In this document: positions 8,494-16,242 of the stretch, piece by piece
Layout of the letters: the number at the start of each line of letters is the position of its first letter
How positions within the stretch are numbered: position 1 is the stretch's first letter
Assembly: GCA_004556985.1 (NCBI GenBank)
Contig: SFFC01000082.1
Coordinates: 1-18,723, forward strand
From: Clostridiales bacterium
GTDB lineage: Bacteria; Bacillota; Clostridia; Christensenellales; Aristaeellaceae
Reading direction: 5' to 3'
Length of the DNA stretch: 18,723 nucleotides
Notes under the pieces: generated by a model
Told to the model about the DNA's origin: nothing
Databases searched by the model: none
The model's input: the letters and a program-made list of their open reading frames with translations, nothing else
Made by a program: the position numbers and the translations under genes

Positions 8494-8578
8494 AAAAAGC
8501 GAAGGCGCGGGATGCGTCCGGGGGATTTCATCCCCCGGGCCCCTGACCGGGGATTTCATCCCCGGACCCCACCTTCGC
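8494..8578 (-). terminator. Multi-hairpin terminator or hairpin repeat element after the phn permeases
   Basis: Reading the minus strand, an outer stem (GCGAAGG, 8578-8572, with CCTTCGC, 8505-8499) encloses two near-identical hairpins built on GGGGATGAAATCCCC, and is followed by TTTTTCTG (8498-8491). The outer stem plus T run looks like a rho-independent terminator for the phn operon. The duplicated inner hairpins suggest a dispersed intergenic repeat. A further inverted repeat (GCCGCTGC/GCAGCGGC type) lies at about 8443-8477. If it terminates efficiently, the phosphatase gene needs its own promoter or read-through. Confidence 0.6.
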
Positions 8579-8605
8579 TTCGCGGCTGAAAACGATGCTC
8601 TGCGG

Positions 8606-9424
8606 TTATTGTCCCCTTGCGAGCTTCGCGCGGATGCGCGTGGAGGCGAACTCGATGACGAGCATCAGCACGATCATCGCGAGGATGAACGAGCCGACCA
8701 TCGTCCAGCGGCGGGAGTTGATGCACTGGATCAGCGCCGCGCCGATGCCGCCCGCGCCGACGATGCCCAGCGTGGTCGCGTCCTTGATGTTGATGTCAAA
8801 GCGGTAGATCACGGTGGAGATGATGTTCGGCGTCAGCTGGGGGATGATGCCGTAGCGCACCTTCTGGAAGGCCGTGCAGCCCGAGGCGTCCAGCGACTCG
8901 AGAATGCTCGTGTCCAGGTCGGCGATGGAGGTCATGTACATCTTGGAAATCATGCCGATGGAGCAGATGCTCTGCGTGATGACGCCGCAGAACGCGCCCG
9001 GGCCGGTCACGCGGATCCAGATCAACGCCCAGACGATCGAGGGCAGCGTGCGGATCAGCAGGATCAGCGCGTTGAAGACGAACGCGATGGGCCTGGGCAT
9101 GATCTTCGGGCTGGCCAGGAAGCTGATGGGCAGCGCGAGGATGCCGCCCACGACCGTGCCGAGGATGGCGATGCAGACCGTCTCCATCAGCAGATAGGGC
9201 ACGCCGTCGGTCGCCGTGGTCAGCAGCATGCTCATGTCGGGCTTGACGAGGCCCCAGAAGATGCCCTTGGCGACCTCCGCGCCCTTGGCGGCCAGGCCCT
9301 TGAAGGTGATGCTGGAGGCGGACCAGCTCAGCAGCAGCGCGAGGATGAGCGCGACGAGCAGGACCTGCCACCACTTGCGCGGGCGGGATTCGTATTTCTC
9401 GAGGATATGATCGGCGTATTGCAT
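8606..9424 (-). CDS. phnE: Phosphonate-type ABC transporter permease (second PhnE)
   Basis: 272-aa inner-membrane permease. The first membrane segment is near residues 20-38, with four or five more downstream (such as ETVCIAILGTVVGGILALPI). The cytoplasmic coupling EAA-type loop is ESLDASGCTAFQKVRYGIIPQ, shortly before a conserved DATTLGIVGAGGIG segment typical of PhnE. It should form a heterodimeric channel with the neighbouring PhnE and be driven by PhnC. The ATG is preceded by AGGGAGGG and lies 12 bp after the first permease's stop. The substrate may be phosphonate, phosphite, phosphate or another phospho-compound; the family assignment does not decide. Confidence 0.92.
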   Translation of the reverse strand: MQYADHILEKYESRPRKWWQVLLVALILALLLSWSASSITFKGLAAKGAEVAKGIFWGLVKPDMSMLLTTATDGVPYLLMETVCIAILGTVVGGILALPISFLASPKIMPRPIAFVFNALILLIRTLPSIVWALIWIRVTGPGAFCGVITQSICSIGMISKMYMTSIADLDTSILESLDASGCTAFQKVRYGIIPQLTPNIISTVIYRFDINIKDATTLGIVGAGGIGAALIQCINSRRWTMVGSFILAMIVLMLVIEFASTRIRAKLARGQ

Positions 9425-9436
9425 GGTATCCCTCCC

Positions 9437-10267
9437 TTAGCTGAGCTTGCTGCGCAGGAACTGGCTCAGATTCTCGATCACGAACACGGCGACGAACAGC
9501 GTCAGCAGCACCGTGCCCAGACCGTTGTAATCGCGCCAGCCGATGCGCTCGTCGATGAGGATGCCCAGGCCGCCCGCGCCGACGTAGCCGAGGATCGACG
9601 CGGCGCGCAGGCAGTGGGAGAGATAGGTCGGCAGCACCTGCGGGAACACGGCGCTCCAGAAGGCCTGGAACTTGTTCGCGCCGGCGGACTCGAGCGCCTC
9701 AAACGCGCCCATGTTGACCGTCTCGATGGACTCATAGAGCATTTTGGTGACGACGCCGAAGGTGAAGACGACGATGGCGACGGTGCCGGCGAACGTGCCC
9801 AGGCCGAAGACCAGCGCGCAGATGCTGGCGATGACCAGCGTGGGCAGCGTGCGCACGATGTTGAGCACAAAGCGCAGCGCGGCCAGCAGCGGTTTGCTGC
9901 GGTTGATGTTGGCGGAGGCGGCGACGGCGTAGGGCAGCGCGAGCAGGCAGCCGATGACCGAGCCGAGGATGCTCATCTTGATGGTGTCAAACAGCGGCGG
10001 GAGCACCTTGTCAAAGAAGCTGGCGTCGGGCTGAAAGATCTGCCCGAGGATCTTGGTGAGCTGATTCGCGCGCTTGACGATGAGCGTGAGGTCAAACCCC
10101 GTGACCTTGACGGAGAGCGCCAGCGCGAAGAGCACGAGCGCGGCGATCAGCGGCGTGCGCGAGCGCGGGCGCAGGACGGTATGCCCGTTGGGGAGCGTGA
10201 CCGTCTCGGGCCTGAAGATGCGGTCGAACAGCGGCGTGCGCGGCTCGGCGGAAGCGTTTTTCTTCAT
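9437..10267 (-). CDS. phnE: Phosphonate-type ABC transporter permease (first PhnE)
   Basis: 276-aa membrane permease. A ~40-residue cytoplasmic N-terminus is followed by a first helix (TPLIAALVLFALALSVKVTG) and a transmembrane core containing IKMSILGSVIGCLLALPYAVA. The EAA-like coupling loop is FEALESAGANKFQAFWSAVFPQ, followed by GYVGAGGLGILIDE, the same hallmark as in its partner. Paired PhnE genes are common in Gram-positive phn operons and presumably heterodimerise. GAGGAGG precedes the ATG, and the gene begins 11 bp after the phnC stop. It shares limited similarity with the downstream permease outside the core, consistent with an old duplication. Confidence 0.92.
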   Translation of the reverse strand: MKKNASAEPRTPLFDRIFRPETVTLPNGHTVLRPRSRTPLIAALVLFALALSVKVTGFDLTLIVKRANQLTKILGQIFQPDASFFDKVLPPLFDTIKMSILGSVIGCLLALPYAVAASANINRSKPLLAALRFVLNIVRTLPTLVIASICALVFGLGTFAGTVAIVVFTFGVVTKMLYESIETVNMGAFEALESAGANKFQAFWSAVFPQVLPTYLSHCLRAASILGYVGAGGLGILIDERIGWRDYNGLGTVLLTLFVAVFVIENLSQFLRSKLS

Positions 10268-10278
10268 GCTGCGCCTCC

Positions 10279-11040
10279 TCAGTTGCCGCCGGCCTGCGGA
10301 ACGGCGGAGCCGTTGTAGATGCTGTCGAGCACCTCCTGCGTGACCTCGCTGGCCGGGCCGTCGTAGACGATCTCGCCCGCGCGGATGCCGACGACGCGCT
10401 GCGCGTAGCCCAGCGCCAGGTCGACGTGGTGGATGTTGATGAGGATGGTGATGCCCATCTCCTCGTTGATGCGCTTGAAGTCGGCCATGACCTGATGCGC
10501 CGTCACGGGGTCGAGCGCAGCGACGGGCTCGTCCGCCAGGATGATGGAGGGGTTCTGGTTGAGCGTGCGCGCGAGCGCGACGCGCTGCTGCTGGCCGCCG
10601 GAGAGCTGGTCGCAGCGGATGTAGGCCTTGTCGAGGATGCCGACCTTGTCCAGCGCGGCGAGGGCGGAGAGCTTCTGCTCCTTGGTAAACAGGCCCAGCA
10701 GCACGCGCACAAAGCCCATATCCGGCACCATCGAGGTCAGCACGTTCTTGAGCGCGGTGGCGCGGGTCACGAGGTTGAAGGATTGGAAGATCATGCCGAT
10801 CTTGCGGCGGAAGCGGCGCAGCGCCTTGCCGGAGAGCTTCATGACGTCGGTACCGTCGACGGTCAGCTCGCCCTCGGTGATGTCGATCATGCGGTTGATC
10901 GTGCGGATGAGCGTCGATTTGCCCGCGCCGGAGAGGCCGATGATGGCGACGAACTCGCCCTGCTCAAACTTGAGGCTTACATCCTTGAGGCCCTTGACGC
11001 CGTTGGGATATGTTTTGGAGACATGCTTGAATTCGATCAA
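10279..11040 (-). CDS. phnC: Phosphonate-type ABC transporter ATP-binding protein
   Basis: 253-aa ATPase that powers the PhnE channel. Walker A GLSGAGKST is at 35-43, the Q-loop Gln86 in FQSFNLV, the signature LSGGQQQR at 146-153, Walker B IILADEP ending at Asp170-Glu171, and the switch histidine in INIHHVD. The reading frame is open upstream to an ATG at 11139, but that form would cross a terminator hairpin. I chose the TTG at 11040, giving the family-typical start (M)IEFKHVSKTYPNG, with AAAGGA (11056-11051) ten bases upstream. A GTG at 11049 is the alternative but sits directly against the Shine-Dalgarno. phnD lies upstream, separated by the terminator at 11083-11115. Confidence 0.88.
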   Translation of the reverse strand: MIEFKHVSKTYPNGVKGLKDVSLKFEQGEFVAIIGLSGAGKSTLIRTINRMIDITEGELTVDGTDVMKLSGKALRRFRRKIGMIFQSFNLVTRATALKNVLTSMVPDMGFVRVLLGLFTKEQKLSALAALDKVGILDKAYIRCDQLSGGQQQRVALARTLNQNPSIILADEPVAALDPVTAHQVMADFKRINEEMGITILINIHHVDLALGYAQRVVGIRAGEIVYDGPASEVTQEVLDSIYNGSAVPQAGGN

Positions 11041-11082
11041 AGGGGACACATCCTTTGCTTGGTATTTGTGTGGAGGCTTTCC

Positions 11083-11115
11083 AAAAAACGGGCGGCTTCC
11101 GCTTGGAAGCCGCCC
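11083..11115 (-). terminator. Rho-independent terminator between phnD and phnC
   Basis: On the minus strand the 11-bp stem GGGCGGCTTCC/GGAAGCCGCCC with a 4-base loop is followed by GTTTTTTGG. It lies directly after the phnD stop (11129) and before phnC. No promoter is apparent between it and phnC, so the transporter genes probably depend on partial read-through, giving more binding protein than membrane complex. Confidence 0.82.
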
Positions 11116-11128
11116 GCGCGGGGAGCGG

Positions 11129-12093
11129 TTACTGCGCAACCTTCAGCGCAGCGCGCGCGCCGTCGTAATCGGAATCGGTCGCGACAGCGTAGCCGGTGTG
11201 GCTGTACACGCTGAAGATCTCCTGGCCTTCCGGCGTGTTGATGACGTTGATCAGGGCGTTCTGCATCGCCGCGATGAACTCCGGATTGTAGACGGCCGGG
11301 TTCGCCTTGGTGATGGAAACGGTGTCGTTGTAGATGCCCGGGGTGACGCCGATGACATTGAGCTCGTTCCAGATGGAATCCTCACGGCCCATGCCCTGCT
11401 TGCCGGTCTCGTCCGCCTGATCGATCGGCAGCGTCCAGGCCGCCTCATAGTCGTTGCGGCCGTCCGCGTAGCAGACGATGATGTCGACCGCCTCGGCCGC
11501 CGCCTGCGCGAAGGCCTCGCCGTAGCCGGAGAGGGTCACGGCGCTGGGCAGATCGGTCAGCTTCTTGCCGTAGTTGTCCTGCAGCCAGAGGGTCGGGTAG
11601 ATGTAGCCCGCGGAGGAGGAGTTCTTGAGCACGGCCCAGTTGGCCTTCTCAAGATCAGGGAGCGGTAGAAGGTGACCTCCGGGCCGTTCTTGAGGGTCTT
11701 GTTGGCCTCGCCGTTCCAGGTCGTCGGGTCGGTGCTGTCGTTGGACAGGCCGGCGCGGGTGGCGGTCAGGATGACCTCGACCTCGTCGCTGTACAGGGCG
11801 TAGGTGCCGCCCGGCAGCCAGCCGATGTCGATGGTGCCGGCGGCCATGGCCTCGCCGGTCGCCTCATAGCTGGTGCCCACGGAGATCTCGATGTCCTTGA
11901 CATCGTAGCCCTGGTTCAGCAGCTCGGCCTTGAGCAGCTCCGGCAGGTTCTTGGTGCCGGTGATGATGACGTCCGCATCCTTGGAGGGGACGAACTGGAG
12001 GGTCAGCTTGTCCATGGCGACGGTGTCGGCCAGGGCGCTGACGCAGGCGATGCAAAGCAGCAGCGCCAGGGCGAGGGAAAGCAGCTTCTTCAT
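11129..12093 (-). pseudogene. phnD: Phosphonate-type ABC transporter substrate-binding protein, frameshifted
   Basis: The start is MKKLLSLALALLL (12093), with GAGGAGG upstream and a Sec signal peptide ending near ALA. The N-terminal half (LTLQFVPSKDAD..., TIDIGWLPGGTYALY) matches PhnD-family periplasmic-type binding proteins. It reads in one frame to FYRSLI (about 11655) and then turns to nonsense. The C-terminal half (EKANWAVLKNSSSAGYIYP to ARAALKVAQ) continues in another frame to the stop at 11129. The 965-bp span is not a multiple of three. In family members some residues separate the YRS-type strand from the DL/SSAGYIYP region, so bases are probably missing at the junction as well as a frame being lost. 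This is either a real inactivation or a sequencing/assembly error; the rest of the operon looks intact. Confidence 0.85.
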
Positions 12094-12145
12094 TGGAAAA
12101 AACCTCCTCAATGGAATGACACAAAAGTGACATGTTGACCTGTAC

Positions 12146-12154
12146 AGTATAGCA
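12146..12154 (-). promoter_or_regulatory. Extended -10 promoter of the phn operon
   Basis: On the minus strand TGCTATACT (extended -10, TGnTATACT) lies about 55 bp upstream of the phnD start; no good -35 is seen at 17 bp. An 8-bp palindrome CTGTACAG (12140-12147) overlaps its downstream end and could be an operator, which is only a suggestion. Confidence 0.5.
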
Positions 12155-12299
12155 CAGTCGGCGCCGTAAAGGAAAGAGGAAAAGGAAATATTTTGCATTT
12201 ATAAGGAACAAACGCCCCTGAGGGAGGCCGCTGCCGCGTTCGGGCGAAGGCTTCGGGGCCCAAAGGCAGAATTTCCTTGGGGGAAAAGGCGCGCATGCC

Positions 12300-12328
12300 T
12301 TGATGTTTTGCGCCGGTTTCGCTATAAT
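12300..12328 (+). promoter_or_regulatory. Promoter of the YczE-like/MATE pair
   Basis: TTGATG (12300-12305), 17-bp spacer, and a perfect TATAAT (12323-12328). Transcription would begin about 65 bp before the start at 12401. Confidence 0.75.
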
Positions 12329-12400
12329 GGGGGCTTGTGCGGGGCGCTTCGGCTGCGGCGGGCGGCGCCCGGGAAAAGCAGGGAAAAAAGAGGTATCGAC

Positions 12401-13048
12401 ATGAAAATACGGGAGTTTGTGCGGGGCATGACGCGCCCGCGCATGGGGAGAAGGCTCGTTTCGCTCCTGCTGAGCGTGGAGATGATGGGCGTGTGCGTCG
12501 CGGTCTTTGACCGCATCGCTCTGGGCACGGATCCCTGCTCGACGATGAATCTCGGGCTGAGCCGGCTGACCGGCCTCTCCTTTGGCACCTGGCAGCTCAC
12601 GCTCAACGCGCTGCTGATGCTGATCGTGCTGCGGTTCGATGTGGGGCGCATCGGCGCGGGCACGCTGGCCAACATGGTGCTCATCGGCTACACGGCGGAT
12701 TTCGTCATGGCGGTGCTCGACCGCTTCCCCGCGCTGCTGACGCTGACGCTTTGCATGCGCCTGGCGGTGTTCGTGCCGACGATGCTGCTGTTTCTGCTTG
12801 CGGCGTCGGTGTATATGGCCGTCGACCTGGGCGTGGCGCCCTACGACGCCGTGCCGCAGATCCTCGCGGCGCATGCAAACCGCCTCTCCTTCCGCGCGAT
12901 CCGTGTCTGCTGGGACGTGGGCGTGATGCTGATCGGGTTTGCGCTGGGCTCGACGGTCGGCCTGACGACCGTGGTGACGGGCTTTTGCCTGGGCCCGGTG
13001 ATTGCTGCTGTGACGGAGCGAATGAAGGGATTTTATGGGGAAGCTTGA
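12401..13048 (+). CDS. YczE/YitT-like integral membrane protein
   Basis: 215-aa protein with about five hydrophobic segments (for example LVSLLLSVEMMGVCVAVFDR, TLNALLMLIVL, AVFVPTMLLFLLAASVYMAV, VGVMLIGFALGSTVGL). The N-terminal GTDPCSTMNLGLSRLTGLSFG and the later LGVAPYDAVPQIL resemble the repeated glycine/proline signatures of the YczE/YyaS family of Bacillus, whose function is not settled. The start at 12401 has AGAGG seven bases upstream; the upstream in-frame ATG at 12308 would lie within the -10 region and is rejected. Its end overlaps the MATE gene by 14 bp, so the two are translationally coupled. A role linked to export or membrane physiology is inference from this pairing. Confidence 0.82.
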   Translation: MKIREFVRGMTRPRMGRRLVSLLLSVEMMGVCVAVFDRIALGTDPCSTMNLGLSRLTGLSFGTWQLTLNALLMLIVLRFDVGRIGAGTLANMVLIGYTADFVMAVLDRFPALLTLTLCMRLAVFVPTMLLFLLAASVYMAVDLGVAPYDAVPQILAAHANRLSFRAIRVCWDVGVMLIGFALGSTVGLTTVVTGFCLGPVIAAVTERMKGFYGEA

Positions 13049-14405
13049 AAACGATCTGGGCCGGGACGACATCTCCCGGCTCGTTGTGCGCATGGCGCTG
13101 CCGAGCATGGCCGCGCAGTTTGTCAGCGTGCTTTACAGCATCGTCGACCGCATGTACATCGGCCATATCGCCGAGGGCGGCGCCCTCGCGCTGGCGGGCG
13201 TGGGCATCTGTGGCCCGGTGGTGACGATGGCGGGCTCGGTCGCCTTCCTCATCGCCATCGGCGGCGCGCCGCTGATGAGCATGCGCATGGGCGAGGGACG
13301 GGAGGACGAGGCGGCGCGCATCCTCAAAACCTGCCTGACGATGCTGGTGATCGCGTCCGCGCTGCTCCTTGCGCTGCTGCTGCCGCTGCGCGGGCCGATG
13401 CTGCGCCTCTTCGGCGCGAGCGAGACGACCTACCCCTACGCCGAAGCGTATTTTACCGTCTACATCAGCGGCACGCTCTTTTCGCTGCTCTCCACCGGCC
13501 TCAACCAGTTCATCATCGCGCAGGGCTTCGCGAAGACGGGCATGAAGCTGGTGATGCTGGGCGCGGGGCTCAACATCCTGCTCGATCCGCTGCTCATCTT
13601 CGTCTTCGGCCTGGGCGTGCGCGGCGCGGCGGCGGCGACCGTGCTCTCCCAGATGGCCAGCGCGGCCGGGGCGCTGCTCTTTCTGACGGGAAGCCGCGCG
13701 CCCGTGCGCGCCGCGTTTGCCTGGCCCGAGGCGCGCATCGTCCGGCGCGTGCTGACGCTGGGCTTCGCGCCGTTTTTCATCATCGCGGTCGACAACGTGA
13801 TGATCATCGCGCTCAACGCCGTGCTCGGGCGCTACGGCGGCGCGGCGGAGGGCGACGCGCTGATCACCTGCGCGACGATCGCCCAGAGCTTCATGCTCGT
13901 GGTCACGATGCCGCTGGGCGGCATCTCCGGCGGCACGCAGACGATCCTCGCCTTCAACTACGGCGCGATGAAGATGGACCGCGTCCGCGAGGCGCAGCGC
14001 AAGATCGTCCGCCTCTGCGTGCTCTATACGCTGGTCATGTTCCTGCTCGCGCGCCTGGCGGGGCCGCTGTTCGTGCGCCTGTTCACAAGCGACGCGCAGC
14101 AGCTGGCGCTCTCCGCCTGGGCGATCCGCGTGTGTACGCTGGCGATCATCCCGCTGGGCGTGCAGTATGAGCTGGTGGACGGCTTCACGGCGCTGGGCCA
14201 GATGCGCCTCTCCTTCACGCTCTCCTTCTTCCGCAAGCTCATGTATTTCATCGCCCTCTTCGCTTTGCCGGCGCTCTTTGGCGCGCGCGCCGCGTTCTAC
14301 GCGGAGCCGGTCTCCGATGTGCTCGGCCCGGTCTTCACCGTGCTCGTGCATCGCGCGGTGATGGAGAAGGTGCTGATGCGGCAGCCCGGTCGGCCGGAGA
14401 CATGA
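13035..14405 (+). CDS. MATE family multidrug efflux transporter
   Basis: 456-aa polytopic protein with about 12 hydrophobic segments in two related halves, as expected for Na+- or H+-coupled MATE exporters of the DinF/MepA branch. The N-terminal half shows the family hallmark MAAQFVSVLYSIVDRMYIGHIAEGGALALAGVG (about 25-57), then GLNQFIIAQGFAKTGMKLVMLGAGLNILLDPLLIF (about 155-190); the second half includes MPLGGISGGTQTILAFNYGA. The length is normal. GAAGGGA precedes the ATG, which lies inside the end of the YczE-like gene. Likely substrates are cationic drugs or metabolites; the sequence does not say which. Confidence 0.93.
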   Translation: MGKLENDLGRDDISRLVVRMALPSMAAQFVSVLYSIVDRMYIGHIAEGGALALAGVGICGPVVTMAGSVAFLIAIGGAPLMSMRMGEGREDEAARILKTCLTMLVIASALLLALLLPLRGPMLRLFGASETTYPYAEAYFTVYISGTLFSLLSTGLNQFIIAQGFAKTGMKLVMLGAGLNILLDPLLIFVFGLGVRGAAAATVLSQMASAAGALLFLTGSRAPVRAAFAWPEARIVRRVLTLGFAPFFIIAVDNVMIIALNAVLGRYGGAAEGDALITCATIAQSFMLVVTMPLGGISGGTQTILAFNYGAMKMDRVREAQRKIVRLCVLYTLVMFLLARLAGPLFVRLFTSDAQQLALSAWAIRVCTLAIIPLGVQYELVDGFTALGQMRLSFTLSFFRKLMYFIALFALPALFGARAAFYAEPVSDVLGPVFTVLVHRAVMEKVLMRQPGRPET

Positions 14406-14457
14406 CCGGGAGCGCGCTGTACGCCTCGCTGTCCGGAGTCGATGCTTCATAAGCCCC

Positions 14458-14487
14458 TTGCCATCTTCGTGCTGTTCATGCTATGAT
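14458..14487 (+). promoter_or_regulatory. Promoter of the rRNA methyltransferase gene
   Basis: TTGCCA (14458-14463), 18-bp spacer, TATGAT (14482-14487) with an extended TG one base upstream. Located 29 bp before the start codon at 14517. Confidence 0.65.
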
Positions 14488-14516
14488 ACAAAAAAACCGG
14501 GAGGAGGAGCACCGCG

Positions 14517-15425
14517 ATGAAAGAGGATATCCCGCAGTTTCTGAGAGACGAGCTGCTGCGCCAGTACGGCGAGGTGGACGCGGAGCGCATCGCGCAGGGC
14601 TATGCCGCCCGGCGCGCGACGACGCTGCGCGTCAACCGGCTCAAGGCCGGGCCGCAGGCCGTGCGCGAGGCGCTGAAGGAAGCGGGCATGGAGACGCAGG
14701 CCGTGCCGTGGAGCGGCGATGCGCTCGTGCTCCCGGAAGCGCGCGGGGAGGCCGTGACGGCGCTGCCGCTTTACGAGCGGGGCGAGATCTACCTGCAGAG
14801 CCTGTCCTCGATGATTCCGCCGCTGCTGCTGGGCGCGCAGCCGGAGGAGAATATCCTCGACATGGCCGCCGCGCCGGGCGGCAAGACGACGCAGATCGCC
14901 GCGCTGACGGGCAACCGCGCGATGATCACGGCCTGCGAGCGAAACGCCGCGCGCGCCGAAAGGCTGCGCTTCAATCTCGCGCGCCAGGGCGCCTCGCGCG
15001 TCTCCGTCATGAACATCGACGCGCGCCAGCTCGACGATCTCTTCGCGTTTGACCGGATCCTGCTGGACGTGCCCTGCTCCGGCAGCGGCACCGTGCAGCT
15101 GCATGAGCGCTCCCGCGCGCGCTTTGACAGGGAGACCCTCGCCCGCGTGACCAAAACGCAGGAGGCGCTGCTTCTCAAGGCGCTTCGCCTGCTCAGGCCC
15201 GGGCACGAGATGATCTATTCGACCTGCTCCGTGCTCGACCAGGAGAACGGCGAGATGGTGCGCCGCGCCGCCGCGCGCGCGGGAGCGGAGGTCGTCCCGC
15301 TGGAGCTGACCGGCTTCGAGGACGTGCCGCGGCTTCCGGTCAGCGTGCCGGGCACGCTGTGCGTCTGCCCGGATGCGCGCTACGAGGGCTTCTTCGTGGC
15401 GAAGCTGCGCAGAAAGAGGAAATGA
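14517..15425 (+). CDS. RsmB/RsmF-type RNA (cytosine-5) methyltransferase
   Basis: 302-aa NOL1/NOP2/Sun-family enzyme that transfers a methyl group from SAM to C5 of a cytosine in rRNA (or tRNA). The SAM-binding motif DMAAAPGGKT is at 115-124. Motif IV DVPCSGSG carries Cys177 and motif VI YSTCSVL carries Cys227; these are the two family cysteines, the motif VI one being the nucleophile. The N-terminal 1-80 (RATTLRVN...) is the usual small RNA-binding lobe. It is shorter than E. coli RsmB or RsmF and lacks both the NusB-like domain and a C-terminal PUA-like extension, so the exact target base cannot be assigned. A strong GGGAGGAGGAG precedes the ATG. Confidence 0.92.
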   Translation: MKEDIPQFLRDELLRQYGEVDAERIAQGYAARRATTLRVNRLKAGPQAVREALKEAGMETQAVPWSGDALVLPEARGEAVTALPLYERGEIYLQSLSSMIPPLLLGAQPEENILDMAAAPGGKTTQIAALTGNRAMITACERNAARAERLRFNLARQGASRVSVMNIDARQLDDLFAFDRILLDVPCSGSGTVQLHERSRARFDRETLARVTKTQEALLLKALRLLRPGHEMIYSTCSVLDQENGEMVRRAAARAGAEVVPLELTGFEDVPRLPVSVPGTLCVCPDARYEGFFVAKLRRKRK

Positions 15426-15470
15426 GGCTGCTTTTGCGCGCTGAATTCCATATTGAAATGAGGTGTTCCC

Positions 15471-16028
15471 ATGCGGCTTGAAACGCAGCGCCTGCTTCTG
15501 CGCCCCTTTACGGAGGCGGACGCGGAGGATCTCTACCGCTATGCCAGCGATCCCGAGGTCGGCCCGCGCGCCGGCTGGGCGCCGCATACGAGCGTCGAGG
15601 ACAGCCGGACGGTCATCCGCGAGATCCTCTCCGATCCCCAGAACTGCGCCGTCGTGCTGCGGGAGACGGGCGAGGTCATCGGCAGCGTCGGCGTGATGCG
15701 CGAGGGCAGAGGCACGACGGAGATCGCCGCGGACGAGGCGGAGCTCGGCTACTGGATCGGCCGCCCCTTCTGGGGGCAGGGGCTGATTCCCGAGGCCGTG
15801 CGCGCGCTGCTGGCGTATTGCTTTGAGACGCTACGTTGCAGCGCCGTTTGGTGTGGCTATTACGAGGGCAACGCGCAGTCCAGGCGCGTGCAGGAGAAAT
15901 GCGGCTTCCTCCCCCATCACACGGTCGAAAACAAGGCCGACCGCACGGGCGCGCTGCACACCGAGCATATCAATCTGCTGACCCGCGCGCGCTGGGAGGC
16001 GCTTTTTCGGGAGGAAGGCCCGCGCTGA
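15471..16028 (+). CDS. GNAT family N-acetyltransferase (RimJ/RimL-like)
   Basis: 185-aa acetyltransferase using acetyl-CoA. The N-terminus LETQRLLLRPFTEADAEDLY is typical of the RimJ/RimL/Acetyltransf_3 group. The acetyl-CoA loop is GYWIGRPFWGQGLIPEAV (93-110), and the C-terminal NAQSRRVQEKCGF (134-146) is the classical motif preceding the last strands. The substrate may be a ribosomal protein N-terminus, an amino acid or a small molecule; it cannot be told from sequence. GAGGTG lies six bases before the ATG, 45 bp after the methyltransferase, so it may share that transcript. Diverged hairpin repeats begin right at its stop codon. Confidence 0.88.
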   Translation: MRLETQRLLLRPFTEADAEDLYRYASDPEVGPRAGWAPHTSVEDSRTVIREILSDPQNCAVVLRETGEVIGSVGVMREGRGTTEIAADEAELGYWIGRPFWGQGLIPEAVRALLAYCFETLRCSAVWCGYYEGNAQSRRVQEKCGFLPHHTVENKADRTGALHTEHINLLTRARWEALFREEGPR

Positions 16029-16208
16029 ACCGGCATGATGCCGGCCCCTCGCCGACGAAGGGATACAAATGCCGTTGTTCTGTGCCCGAGGCCGAAGCAG
16101 GGCAGAAGGATTTCCATAGCAAACCGGCATGATGTCGGCCCCTCGCCGACAAGGTTCAGCAAATCTTGAAGCTCTGTGCCAGAGTGTGAAGGGATTTACA
16201 CAACAAAA
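16028..16208. repeat. Two tandem diverged ~90-bp hairpin repeat units
   Basis: Units begin at 16028 and 16122. The first 29 bases differ at one position only (CCGGCATGATG C/T CGG..., ending GCCGAC). The rest of each unit is recognisably related (AAGG...CAAAT...CTGTGCC...GAAGG(G)ATTT...CA(A/T)A) but diverged. Each unit contains GGC-CCCTC-GCC hairpins: GTCGGC/GCCGAC is perfect in unit 2, with one mismatch in unit 1. The layout is that of REP-like intergenic palindromes. No gene is seen here. The second unit abuts the toxin-antitoxin cassette. Confidence 0.7.
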
Positions 16209-16242
16209 GACGGCCCGCGTCTGGCTTGACAGAGGCGGGCCG
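16203..16242 (-). terminator. Terminator of toxin mRNA, copy 1, overlapping the antitoxin -35
   Basis: Inverted repeat CGGCCCGC (16211-16218)/GCGGGCCG (16235-16242), with an additional inner TCTG/CAGA pair. On the minus strand it is followed by TCTTTTGTTG. The plus-strand TTGACA of the antitoxin promoter lies inside the hairpin. Confidence 0.65.

Noticed and set aside
8426..10318. 630-codon open frame on the plus strand
   Set aside because: Shadow of the two permease genes; very His/Arg/Asp/Glu-rich with no domain, and it crosses the terminator-like element at its start.
11640..11670. Programmed ribosomal frameshift in phnD
   Set aside because: No slippery heptamer or downstream stimulatory structure is visible, and residues expected between the two halves seem missing; a deletion or assembly error is simpler.
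12705..14450. 581-codon open frame on the minus strand
   Set aside because: Shadow of the YczE-like and MATE genes, with composition bias only.
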